NCBI RefSeq assembly: GCF_028473665.1
Contig: NZ_CP098774.1
Location: 4,459,501 to 4,523,500 of the forward strand
Length of the DNA: 64,000 nucleotides
Source of the DNA: Sphingomonas sp. QA11
GTDB lineage: Bacteria; Pseudomonadota; Alphaproteobacteria; Sphingomonadales; Sphingomonadaceae
Direction: 5' to 3'
How positions within the stretch are numbered: position 1 is the stretch's first letter; each line of letters opens with the position of its first letter. This document shows, piece by piece, positions 53,017-61,255 of this stretch. Made by a program: the position numbers and the translations under genes. Under the pieces are notes generated by a model. That model saw nothing but the letters and a program-made list of their open reading frames with translations. It had not been told where the DNA came from and did not search any database.

Positions 53017-53196
53017 ATGGCCGTCCCCAAGAGAAAGACTTCGCCGTCCAAGCGCGGCATGCGTCGCAGCCACGACTCGCTGAGCATCGACTCCTTCCAG
53101 GAGTGCCCGAACTGTGGCGAACTGAAGCGCCCGCATAACCTGTGCGGATCGTGCGGCCATTATAATGGCCGTGAGATCGTTTCGGTCGAAGGCTGA
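53017..53196 (+). CDS. rpmF: 50S ribosomal protein L32
   Basis: 59 aa. MAVPKRKTSPSKRGMRRSHD is the L32 start; two CxxC pairs (CPNCGEL and CGSCGHY) would bind zinc. Head of the rpmF-plsX-fabH run widely seen in proteobacteria; plsX starts 29 bases after its stop. Confidence 0.97.
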   Translation: MAVPKRKTSPSKRGMRRSHDSLSIDSFQECPNCGELKRPHNLCGSCGHYNGREIVSVEG

Positions 53197-53225
53197 GCCA
53201 GACAGTCCAACAGGGGGCCAGCCGC

Positions 53226-54257
53226 GTGTCGAACAGCTCCCGGATCGCCGTCGACGCAATGGGCGGCGACGAAGGCCTTGCTGTGATGCTGGCCGGCGTC
53301 GCGCGCGCGCGACGGCGCTTCGAGGATATGCGCTTCATCCTGGTCGGGGACGAAGCGCGGATCCGCGAAGGCCTGAAAACTCATCCCAACCTGACCGCGC
53401 ATAGCGAGATCGTCCACGCCCCCGAGGTCGTCGGATCGAGCGACAAGCCGAGCCAGGCGATTCGCCGCGCCAAGACGACGTCGATGGGCGTCGCCATCGA
53501 CATGGTAAAGCAGGGCCGCGCCGGCGCCGCCGTCTCGTCGGGCAATACCGGCGCGCTGATGGCGATGGCGAAGCTGTCGCTGCGCATGCTGCCGGGGATC
53601 GACCGGCCCGCCCTCGCGGCGATGCTGCCGACGCTTGGCGAGAACGACGTGGTCGTGCTCGACCTCGGCGCCAATACCGAATGCGATGCGCGCAACCTCG
53701 TCCAGTTCGCGGTGATGGGGGCCGCCTATGCCCGCACCAATCTCGATCTCGAATCGCCCCGCGTCGCGCTGCTCAACATCGGCAGCGAGGACCAGAAGGG
53801 CACCGAGGAAATCCGCGACGCAGCCCAGGCGCTCCGCGATGCGACTCACCTGCCGATGAGCTTCACCGGCTTCATCGAGGGCGACCGGCTGTCGCGCGGC
53901 GATGTCGACGTGATCGTCTGCGACGGCTTTTCCGGCAACATCGCGCTGAAGACGGCCGAGGGCACCGCCCGATTCGTCGCCGACCTGCTCAAGCGGGCGT
54001 TCCGCAGCTCGACCCGGTCGAAGATCGGCTTCCTCATCTCGAAGCCTGCGACCGAGCTGCTCCGGCACCATCTCGACCCCAACAACCATAATGGCGCTGT
54101 ATTCCTCGGCCTCAACGGCATCGTCGTGAAGAGCCATGGCGGCGCGAACGAGTTGGGCGTGGCGACCGCGATCGCCGCCGCCGCCAAGATGGTCCGTGAC
54201 GACCTGACCCGGCGGATCAGCGAAGACCTGGGTAATTTCGAGGCCAAGGCAGCGTGA
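53226..54257 (+). CDS. plsX: Phosphate acyltransferase PlsX
   Basis: 343 aa. IAVDAMGGDEGL at the start, SGNTGALMAMAKLSL and DLGANTECDARNLVQFAVMG in the middle are diagnostic. It converts acyl-ACP to acyl-phosphate for phospholipid synthesis via PlsY. The fabH start GTGA overlaps its stop, so translation is coupled. The start at 53226 is GTG-type. Confidence 0.97.
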   Translation: MSNSSRIAVDAMGGDEGLAVMLAGVARARRRFEDMRFILVGDEARIREGLKTHPNLTAHSEIVHAPEVVGSSDKPSQAIRRAKTTSMGVAIDMVKQGRAGAAVSSGNTGALMAMAKLSLRMLPGIDRPALAAMLPTLGENDVVVLDLGANTECDARNLVQFAVMGAAYARTNLDLESPRVALLNIGSEDQKGTEEIRDAAQALRDATHLPMSFTGFIEGDRLSRGDVDVIVCDGFSGNIALKTAEGTARFVADLLKRAFRSSTRSKIGFLISKPATELLRHHLDPNNHNGAVFLGLNGIVVKSHGGANELGVATAIAAAAKMVRDDLTRRISEDLGNFEAKAA

Positions 54258-55228
54258 TTCGATCGATCATCACCGGCACCGGATCGGCCCTGCCCGCACG
54301 GCGCGTGTCGAATGCCGAACTGGCCGAGACCGTCGACACCTCCGACGAGTGGATCGTCGAGCGCACCGGCATCCGCTTCCGCCACATCGCCGGGCCCGAC
54401 GAGACAACGGGCACCCTCGCCGCCGATGCGTGCAAGGCAGCACTGGCGGCCGCCGGGCGCTCGGCGCAGGAGATCGACCTGATCGTCCTCGCCACGGCGA
54501 CCCCCGACCAGACCTTCCCGGCGACCGCCACCAAGGTGCAGGCGATGCTGGGCATCAACGATTGCGTGGCGTTCGACGTCGCCGCGGTCTGCTCCGGTTT
54601 TCTTTATGCGGTGCAGGTCGCCGACAGCATGATTCGCGCCGGCGCGCATCGCCGCGCGCTGGTGATCGGCGCCGAGACCTTCAGCCGGATCCTCGACTGG
54701 GAGGACCGCACGACCTGCGTGCTGTTCGGCGACGGCGCGGGCGCGATCGTGCTCGAAGCCAGTGAAGGCGACGGGGCAGGCCCCGGCGAGCGCGGTATCC
54801 TGGCGACTCGGCTCCATGCCGACGGCCGCCACAACGAGCTGCTCTATGTCGATGGCGGCCCTTCGACCACCGGCACCGTCGGCAAGGTGCGGATGAAGGG
54901 GCGCGAGGTTTTCCGCCACGCCGTCGTCAACCTGGCCGCGGTGATGACCGAATCGCTCGCGGCCGCCGGGCTCGAATCCTCCGACGTCGACTGGGTCGTC
55001 CCGCACCAGGCCAATGCCCGGATCCTCGACGCGACCGCGCGCAAGCTGGGGCTCGATCCGGCGCAGGTCGTGGTGACCGTCGACCAGCACGCCAACACAT
55101 CGGCTGCGTCGGTGCCGCTCGCTCTCGATACCGCGGTGCGCGACGGCCGGATCAGGCCGGGCCACCTCCTCGTGCTCGAAGCGATGGGCGGCGGGTTCAC
55201 CTGGGGCGCCGCGGTCGTCCGACTCTAG
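54254..55228 (+). CDS. fabH: Beta-ketoacyl-ACP synthase III (FabH)
   Basis: 324 aa. Starts fatty acid chains by condensing acetyl-CoA with malonyl-ACP. Catalytic Cys113 in AAVCSGFLYA, His in VVPHQANARILD (about 250) and Asn in DQHANTSAASVPLA (about 280), plus the C-terminal GGGFTWGA. GTG start overlaps plsX by 4 bases. Confidence 0.97.
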   Translation: MIRSIITGTGSALPARRVSNAELAETVDTSDEWIVERTGIRFRHIAGPDETTGTLAADACKAALAAAGRSAQEIDLIVLATATPDQTFPATATKVQAMLGINDCVAFDVAAVCSGFLYAVQVADSMIRAGAHRRALVIGAETFSRILDWEDRTTCVLFGDGAGAIVLEASEGDGAGPGERGILATRLHADGRHNELLYVDGGPSTTGTVGKVRMKGREVFRHAVVNLAAVMTESLAAAGLESSDVDWVVPHQANARILDATARKLGLDPAQVVVTVDQHANTSAASVPLALDTAVRDGRIRPGHLLVLEAMGGGFTWGAAVVRL

Positions 55229-55343
55229 GCCATTTCCACCGGATGCCGGGCGGGGGCGCCGTTTTCATCGTGGAACAAAGGCCTTTCAGTCCGCAGCATC
55301 ATTGTGTTAGGTTAACTTCTTGCCACTCTGGGGAGGGTAGCGG

Positions 55344-55643
55344 ATGGCACCTGCGGGGACGTTGACACGAGCTGATCTGGCGGAGGCGCTGCACCATCAG
55401 GTGGGGCTGTCCCGTGCCGATTCCTCGAAACTGGTTGAACAGATTCTCAGCCATATGTGCGAGGCGCTGTCCAAGGGCGAGAACGTCAAGATATCCGGCT
55501 TCGGGACCTTCGTGCTTCGCGACAAGGGCGAGCGTGTCGGCCGCAATCCGAAGACGGGCATCGAGGTGCCGATCGCGCCCCGCCGTGTGCTCACCTTCCG
55601 CGCCAGCCAGATGATGCGCGATCGCATCGTGGGCGCGGGCTGA
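55344..55643 (+). CDS. ihfA: Integration host factor subunit alpha
   Basis: 99 aa HU/IHF fold. TLTRADLAEALHHQVGLSR at the start, KISGFGTFVLRDKGERVGRNPKTG with the DNA-intercalating Pro arm region (IEVPIAPRRVLTFR) identify the IHF alpha chain. It bends DNA together with IhfB, and assists sigma-54 promoters. Downstream of fabH by 115 bases; a GGGGAGGG ribosome site lies before the ATG. merR follows 7 bases after. Confidence 0.95.
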   Translation: MAPAGTLTRADLAEALHHQVGLSRADSSKLVEQILSHMCEALSKGENVKISGFGTFVLRDKGERVGRNPKTGIEVPIAPRRVLTFRASQMMRDRIVGAG

Positions 55644-55650
55644 CCCGATC

Positions 55651-56052
55651 ATGGCCGGCGTGCCCGACAAGGCGGCTGGCGCGTTCCGGACGATCGGCGA
55701 GCTTTCCCGCGAGACCGCGCTGCCCCAGCATATCCTGCGCTATTGGGAGACCCGCTTTCCCCAGCTCAGGCCGCTGCAGCGCGCCGGCAAGCGACGCTAT
55801 TACCGGCCGGAAGACGTCGCGCTGGTGATTCGGATCAACAGCCTGCTCAATCACGAGGGCTATACGATCCGCGGCGTGCAGAAGCTGCTGTCCGACGAAC
55901 GCAAGCGCGTATCGTCGGCAAGCCAGGGGCCGGCACCGGCGCCCACAGGAACTTTCGGTGCGGGATCACCCGGCGGGGCGGATATCGGCGCGATCCGCAA
56001 GGTGCGCGATTCGCTTGCCGAGGCGCTGGCGGACGATTCGAGCAGGGCCTGA
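55651..56052 (+). CDS. MerR-family regulator
   Basis: 133 aa. Winged HTH at 12-80 (FRTIGELSRETALPQHILRYWETRFPQL and GKRRYYRPEDVALVIRI) with a short coiled-coil, then a low-complexity tail. No cysteine metal site is visible, so it is of the MlrA/unknown-signal type that follows ihfA in many proteobacteria. It shares a transcript with ihfA. Confidence 0.93.
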   Translation: MAGVPDKAAGAFRTIGELSRETALPQHILRYWETRFPQLRPLQRAGKRRYYRPEDVALVIRINSLLNHEGYTIRGVQKLLSDERKRVSSASQGPAPAPTGTFGAGSPGGADIGAIRKVRDSLAEALADDSSRA

Positions 56053-56404
56053 CGGTCGCCGATTCGGGTCCGATATGACGCGGGGGCCACCCCGCATTTT
56101 TTCTTCCGCTGTTATGCTGGATTTTCGGACCGGATTCGCGCCGGTTTTCCAGAGGTTTGAGCCCCCATTTTCCCTGTTACCGGATAACAGGGGAAAAATG
56201 CCCGCCGAAAAGCGCAAAATCGCCGGCTCCTTTCCCGCATGAACGCGCGAAAAGCCCGCCAATATTCGTCACGATGAGAAGGAGCGGATCGGGGCTCCGG
56301 CAGGAGCCTCGACCGCTTCATGCTGTCATGGCGAGAGGCGGGGTTGAATCGGAAGGCCCAAACCGAGCAGCAAACATCCCCTCATTCGTCTTCCGTGCCG
56401 GCGA
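56053..56404. other. 352-base stretch without genes
   Basis: Holds the terminator at 56080-56102 and a second hairpin: CCCTGTTA-CCGGA-TAACAGGG (arms 56172-56179, 56185-56192), perfect in 8 bp and extended by ATTTT on the left and GAAAAAT on the right. Nothing else is recognised; no tRNA was found. Confidence 0.6.
56080..56102 (+). terminator. Rho-independent terminator of the ihfA-merR transcript
   Basis: Perfect 6-bp GC stem GCGGGG-GCCA-CCCCGC (arms 56080-56085, 56090-56095) followed by ATTTTTT, 27 bases after the merR stop. Confidence 0.85.
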
Positions 56405-57073
56405 TCAGCGCGCGCCGATTCCCCGGGCGAGCATCTCCGCAACCGTGTCCGCCACCTCGTCAGGCGAGGCATCGTCTTCCCAAACGCCGTAGCGCAGGCC
56501 GAGGAAGACGTTCATGCCCATGATCGCCCAGGCATGGACCTCTGACACATCGGCGCGGATCTCACCCCGCGCTGCCGCCGCCTTGAGTCGCGCCGCGATT
56601 CGATCGGCGGTGACGGCGTAATGAAGACGAAAGCTTTCCGGATCGACGAATTCGGATTCGTCGATGATTCGGTAGATTTCCTTGTGGCCGCGCACAAAGG
56701 CGATGAATTCGCGCAGGCCCGCGCGCTCGGCCGCGATCTGGTCGGGCGCGGCGCGGATCGCCGGGGCGACATGGTCGCGGACCTGATCCGACATGTCGCG
56801 CACCAGCGCACGGAACACGGCGTCCTTCGAATCGAAATAGGTGTAGAAACTGCCCAGCGCGACCCCGGCCCGGCGCGTGATGCCGCTGATCGAGGCATCG
56901 TGGAAACCCCGCTCCCCGAACTCGACCGCCGCGGCATCGAGAATCGAGCGCAAGGTCTTGCGCCCCCGCTCAGTGCGCGGCGCCTTGCCCTCGCTCGCGG
57001 CCAGCGCCGCATCCCCCCTCGAAAGCCCTTCAACCGTTGCCGGTTGGCCACGCTCACCCGCCATTTTCGGCAT
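56405..57073 (-). CDS. TetR/AcrR-family regulator
   Basis: 222 aa. HTH in residues 38-85 (RKTLRSILDAAAVEFGERGFHDASISGITRRAGVALGSFYTYFDSKDAVF, the TetR pattern), then a helical ligand domain. A long N-terminal tail precedes it; Met4 is an alternative start. It diverges from the TonB receptor at 57189 with 115 bases between, which hold a candidate operator (57090-57110), so it probably represses that receptor and itself. Effector unknown. Confidence 0.9.
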   Translation of the reverse strand: MPKMAGERGQPATVEGLSRGDAALAASEGKAPRTERGRKTLRSILDAAAVEFGERGFHDASISGITRRAGVALGSFYTYFDSKDAVFRALVRDMSDQVRDHVAPAIRAAPDQIAAERAGLREFIAFVRGHKEIYRIIDESEFVDPESFRLHYAVTADRIAARLKAAAARGEIRADVSEVHAWAIMGMNVFLGLRYGVWEDDASPDEVADTVAEMLARGIGAR

Positions 57074-57089
57074 CCTCCCATTCCCAAGT

Positions 57090-57110
57090 TGAAACCTGGT
57101 TCATGTTTCA
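57090..57110. promoter_or_regulatory. Candidate TetR operator, TGAAAC-N9-GTTTCA
   Basis: Inverted repeat TGAAAC (57090-57095) and GTTTCA (57105-57110), placed 17 bases before the TetR start and 79 bases before the receptor start. Perfect in its six-base arms. Confidence 0.5.
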
Positions 57111-57188
57111 GTATAGCGCCTTCGACTGGCGCACAACCCGGTAACAGACCGGGCGCATCCAAGCGGCGCCGCAGGAGGGGAGATCTTC

Positions 57189-59546
57189 ATGACACGCCTT
57201 TATTCCATGCGCACGCTGCTCAACGCCGGCGCCGCGATCGCCGCGCTGACCGCCGTGCCTGCCATGGCGCAGGAAGCGCCTGACCAGCAACAGACAGCGG
57301 ATGCGCCCGCCGACGATGCCGAGATCGTCGTCACGGCCCGCCGTCGCGAAGAGACGCTGCTTGACGTACCGGTTGCCGTCACGGCCTTTTCCGCGGCCAA
57401 GCTGGAGCGGACCGGCATCGTCGACCTGACCGACCTGCAGAACGTGACCCCCAACACCACGCTGAAGAACGCGCGCGGCACCAATTCCACCCTGGCTGCC
57501 TTTATCCGCGGCGTCGGCCAGCAGGACCCGGTCCCCGGATTCGAGGCCGGCATCGGCATCTATCTCGACGATGTCTATCTCAACCGCCCCCAGGCAGCGG
57601 TGCTCGACGTCTATGACGTGGACCGGATCGAGGTGCTGCGCGGACCGCAGGGCACCCTTTATGGCCGCAACACCATCGGCGGCGCGGTGAAATATGTCAC
57701 CAAGCGGCTCCCCGATCATTTCGAGGCGAACCTCAAGGCAAGCTATGGTTCGTACAACCAGGCTGACGGCATCGTCAGCGTCTCGACCCCGATCAACGAC
57801 ATGATCCGCATCGGCGTGTCGGGCGCCCGGCTGACGCGCGACGGGTTCGGCAAGAACACCTATCTGGGCATCGACAATTACGACAAGAATATCTGGGCGG
57901 GACGGGGCACGATCGAATTCGAATCGCCCGACAGCCGGATGTTCGTGCGCATCACCGGCGACTATACCGACGACAAGTCCAATCCGCGCAACGGCCACCG
58001 CCTGATCCCCGGCATCGCCTCGGGCGCGCCAGTCCTGTCGAACGTGTTCGACACGCGCGCCGGCCTCAACAATCCGAAGCAGAACATCCAGGCCGGCGGC
58101 CTGTCGATGACGGCAAGCGTGGAACTGACCGACCACCTGACCCTGAAAAGCATCAGCGCCTGGCGCAAGGACCGGTCCTTCACGCCGATCGACTTCGATG
58201 CGCTCCCCTCAGTGGATGTCGACGTGCCGGCGGTCTATCGCAACGAACAGACCAGCCAGGAATTCCAGCTCGCTTACAAGAGCGACAAGCTGAACGGCAT
58301 TTTCGGCTATTATTATCTCGGCGCGAAGGCGAGCACGACGTTCGACGTGCTGCTCTCGACGACCGTTCCGAACTTCAACGCCAATACCAAGGGCGATGTA
58401 CGGACCGAGACCAGCTCGATCTATGGCGACTTCACCTATGATGTCACGCCGCAGATCAGCCTGTCGCTCGGCGGCCGCTATACCTGGGATCAGCGCCAGT
58501 CCTACATCTTCAAGGCGAGCTATCTGGGCCAGAGCGCCGATTTCGGCGGCAACCCGATCCTGCTGGGCGCACCGTCGACCGATTTCCGGGGCGTCGCCAA
58601 CTTCAGGCGTTTCACGCCGCGCGCCTCGCTGAGCTTCAAGCCTGTCGAGGGTCACATGCTCTACGCGTCCTATTCGGAAGGCTTCAAGGGCGGCGGCTTC
58701 GACCCGCGCGGATCCGCCACGTCGGCGCCGGCCAGCAACCCGGCGGCAGGGGCCACCTATCAGGACATCTACAATTACCTGCGCTTCAAGCCGGAAACGG
58801 TGAAGACTTACGAGATCGGCTGGAAGGGTGCTGCATTCGACCGCCGCCTGACCTGGGCGCTTGACGGCTTCTATTCCGACTATAGCGACGTGCAGGTTCC
58901 CGGATCGGTCGGCTGCCTGATCGGCGGCGTCCAGTCCTTTTGCGGGATCACCACCAACGCCGCCAAGGCGACGATCAAGGGTATCGAACTGGAGACCAAT
59001 GCGACGCTGGCACGGGGCTTCGCCGGGGCCGGATCGTCGCTCTATTTCGCCGGCACGCTCGGCTATATGAATGCCAAGTACAAAACCTTCATCGGCCCGA
59101 CCGGCGTCGATGTCGCCAAGGTCCGCGTGTTCCAGAATACCCCGGACTGGACGCTGTCGGGCACACTGGGCGGCAATATCCCGGTCGGTTCGGGAACGGT
59201 CAACGCCTCGACCGTGGTCTCCTATCGCAGCCTCACCCATCAGTTCGAGACGGCCAGCCCGTTCCTTGATCAGCCGGCCTACACGCTGCTGGACGCGCAT
59301 CTGACCTACACCTTCGGCGGCGGGCGCTATTCGATCGGCGTGCACGGCAAGAACCTGACCAACCGGATCTACAAGACCGCCGGCTATCAATATATCCGTA
59401 CCGACATCGCGGGCACGCCGATCAACCTCCTGAACCAGCCGGTGCCGAACGGGCCCTATGTGCCGACGCTTGGCAAGGAAGGCATCGCCACCGCCTTCTA
59501 CGGCAATCCGCGGCAGGTGTTCGGGACGCTGACGGCGCGGTTCTGA
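57189..59546 (+). CDS. TonB-dependent receptor, substrate unknown
   Basis: 785 aa. Signal peptide to about residue 28 (PAMAQ), linker ending in EIVVTARRREETLLDVPVAV (TonB box), plug with DVDRIEVLRGPQGTLYGRNTIGGA (classic), then a 22-strand-type barrel ending in Phe785. It is of the shorter type common in sphingomonads for aromatic, steroid-like or other small hydrophobic ligands. Divergent TetR and a downstream MFS gene make it likely that the three handle one substrate. A terminator follows. Confidence 0.92.
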   Translation: MTRLYSMRTLLNAGAAIAALTAVPAMAQEAPDQQQTADAPADDAEIVVTARRREETLLDVPVAVTAFSAAKLERTGIVDLTDLQNVTPNTTLKNARGTNSTLAAFIRGVGQQDPVPGFEAGIGIYLDDVYLNRPQAAVLDVYDVDRIEVLRGPQGTLYGRNTIGGAVKYVTKRLPDHFEANLKASYGSYNQADGIVSVSTPINDMIRIGVSGARLTRDGFGKNTYLGIDNYDKNIWAGRGTIEFESPDSRMFVRITGDYTDDKSNPRNGHRLIPGIASGAPVLSNVFDTRAGLNNPKQNIQAGGLSMTASVELTDHLTLKSISAWRKDRSFTPIDFDALPSVDVDVPAVYRNEQTSQEFQLAYKSDKLNGIFGYYYLGAKASTTFDVLLSTTVPNFNANTKGDVRTETSSIYGDFTYDVTPQISLSLGGRYTWDQRQSYIFKASYLGQSADFGGNPILLGAPSTDFRGVANFRRFTPRASLSFKPVEGHMLYASYSEGFKGGGFDPRGSATSAPASNPAAGATYQDIYNYLRFKPETVKTYEIGWKGAAFDRRLTWALDGFYSDYSDVQVPGSVGCLIGGVQSFCGITTNAAKATIKGIELETNATLARGFAGAGSSLYFAGTLGYMNAKYKTFIGPTGVDVAKVRVFQNTPDWTLSGTLGGNIPVGSGTVNASTVVSYRSLTHQFETASPFLDQPAYTLLDAHLTYTFGGGRYSIGVHGKNLTNRIYKTAGYQYIRTDIAGTPINLLNQPVPNGPYVPTLGKEGIATAFYGNPRQVFGTLTARF

Positions 59547-59567
59547 ACCGATAGACGAAAACGGTAT

Positions 59568-59612
59568 CGAGACCGGGCGCTCCCAGCAAAGAGCGTCCGG
59601 TCTCGTCATTTT
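59568..59612 (+). terminator. Rho-independent terminator of the TonB receptor
   Basis: Arms CGAGACCGGGCGCTC (59568-59582) and GAGCGTCCGGTCTCG (59591-59605), one G-U pair in 15, 8-base loop, followed by TCATTTT. Confidence 0.85.
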
Positions 59613-59636
59613 GGGAGACGGCACCTCGCATTGTCC

Positions 59637-59728
59637 GTCATGCCGGACTCGTTCCGGCATCCACTGTTCCGCAGACGTGCCGACGTCGGCCTTGCGGAAC
59701 GGTGGCCCCGGAACGACTCCGGGTGACG
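59637..59728. repeat. Dispersed sphingomonad intergenic repeat, copy B
   Basis: About 92 bases, from GTCATGCCGGACTCGTTCCG to ACTCCGGGTGACG, with the same ends as copies A and C and a diverged middle. Lies between the receptor terminator and the MFS gene. Confidence 0.8.
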
Positions 59729-59764
59729 TGATCGTCCTGTGGCGTCCGAACGATCAAAGGCAGG

Positions 59765-61018
59765 ATGAGGCGCATGACCGACAATCAATCCCGCGGATAT
59801 CGCGCACTGGCGCTGGCGATGCTGCTGCTCGTCTACACGTTCAACTTCGTCGACCGGCAGATCTTCAGCATCCTGGTGCCGGCGATCAAGGCGGACCTCG
59901 GCCTGACCGACACCCAGTTGGGCGTGCTGGGCGGACTTGCCTTCGCCCTCCTCTATTCGACCTTGGCGATCCCGCTTGCCTGGATCGCCGACCGCACCAG
60001 CCGGACCTGGACGATCACGATCAGCCTTGGCGTGTGGAGCGGCTTCACCGCCTTGTGCGGCTGGGCGGGGAATTTCGCGCAACTGTTCGGCGCTCGGCTG
60101 GGCGTCGGCGTGGGCGAGGCCGGCGGCGTCGCGCCCTCCTATGCGGTGATCGCCGACACCTTCCCGCCCGAGACCCGGGCACGGGCGCTGGCGGTCTATT
60201 CGCTTGGCATCCCGCTCGGCTCGGCGGCGGGCGTGCTGCTTGGCGGCTATATCGCGACGACGGTCGACTGGCGCGCCGCCTTTATCGTGGTGGGGCTGGC
60301 GGGCGTCGCCATCGCGCCCCTGTTCCGGCTGCTGGTGCGCGAGCCAGTGCGCGATCGGGCCATTGCCGCGACCGAGCCGGTGCGCCGGGTCTTCGCGATC
60401 CTGGCGCGCAAGCCGAGCTTCTGGCTGCTGGCCTTCGGCGCATCGGCCAGTTCGATGCTCGGCTATGGCCTTGCCTTCTGGCTGCCGTCGCTGCTCAAGC
60501 GCAGCTTCCATCTCGACTTGCAGGACGTGTCCTATTTCTACGGCGCGATCCTGTTGCTGGGCGGCGTGCCCGGCGTGCTGCTGGGCGGGATGGTCGGGGA
60601 CAAGTTCGGGACGAAGGACCGGGCGGCCTATGCCCGGGCGCCGGCGATCGCCTTCGTCATCGCGGTGCCGCTGTTCGCGGCGGGAATCCTGTCCTCTTCG
60701 GTGACGGCGGCGTTCCTCTTCTTCCTGGTCCCGCAGGCGCTTGCCTATGTCTGGCTGGCGCCGGTGATCACCGCCGTGCAGCATCTCGTGCCGCCGCACA
60801 TGCGGGCCACCGCATCGGCGAGCTTCCTGTTCATCAACAATCTGATCGGGCTTGGCGCGGGCAGCTTCGCGCTGGGGGCGCTATCCGACGGTCTGACCAA
60901 GCGGCTTGGCGACGAGGCGCTGCGCTATTCGATGCTGATCGGGCTGGTGCTGTATCTGGTCGCGGCGCTGCTGATGTGGCTGGCGGCGAAGCCGCTGCGC
61001 AAGGACTGGGTGGCGTAG
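59765..61018 (+). CDS. MFS transporter, spinster-like
   Basis: 417 aa with 12 membrane helices. TM1 ends FNFVDRQIFSILVPAIKADLGLTD and the loop 2-3 motif is GWLADRTSR-like (AWIADRTSRT); GVGVGEAGGVAPSYAVIAD in TM4 is the spinster-type signature. Substrate unknown; it may accept what the TonB receptor upstream imports. Met4 (59774) is an alternative start. Its gene stands 218 bases from the receptor. Confidence 0.9.
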   Translation: MRRMTDNQSRGYRALALAMLLLVYTFNFVDRQIFSILVPAIKADLGLTDTQLGVLGGLAFALLYSTLAIPLAWIADRTSRTWTITISLGVWSGFTALCGWAGNFAQLFGARLGVGVGEAGGVAPSYAVIADTFPPETRARALAVYSLGIPLGSAAGVLLGGYIATTVDWRAAFIVVGLAGVAIAPLFRLLVREPVRDRAIAATEPVRRVFAILARKPSFWLLAFGASASSMLGYGLAFWLPSLLKRSFHLDLQDVSYFYGAILLLGGVPGVLLGGMVGDKFGTKDRAAYARAPAIAFVIAVPLFAAGILSSSVTAAFLFFLVPQALAYVWLAPVITAVQHLVPPHMRATASASFLFINNLIGLGAGSFALGALSDGLTKRLGDEALRYSMLIGLVLYLVAALLMWLAAKPLRKDWVA

Positions 61019-61056
61019 GCGCCACCCATCCGCATCATTATCGGCGGGAAGAAGGG

Positions 61057-61133
61057 ATTCACGCGAAGGCGCGAAGGCGCGAAGAGATGGCGCATCGGCC
61101 CCCTCCTTCGTGTCTTCGCGTCTTCGCGTGAAT
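61057..61133. terminator. 28-bp near-perfect inverted repeat between convergent genes
   Basis: Left arm 61057-61084 and right arm 61106-61133 pair with only two or three mismatches; both are built of repeated GCGAAG/CTTCGC units (ATTCACGCGAAGGCGCGAAG and its partner), loop of 21 bases. A T-run follows on the plus strand (ATTTTTG to 61140). It lies between the MFS gene and prfC, so it can stop transcription from both sides. Confidence 0.7.
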
Positions 61134-61255
61134 ATTTTTGCCTTGGGCTGGCGCGCGATGCTCTGATTGGCGCGTCGAAACTGGGAGCGGCGATCCCTTT
61201 TTCAGCGCGCGGACGCGCGCAACCACCCCCAGCCCTCCCTCGCAGGGAAGGGAGC

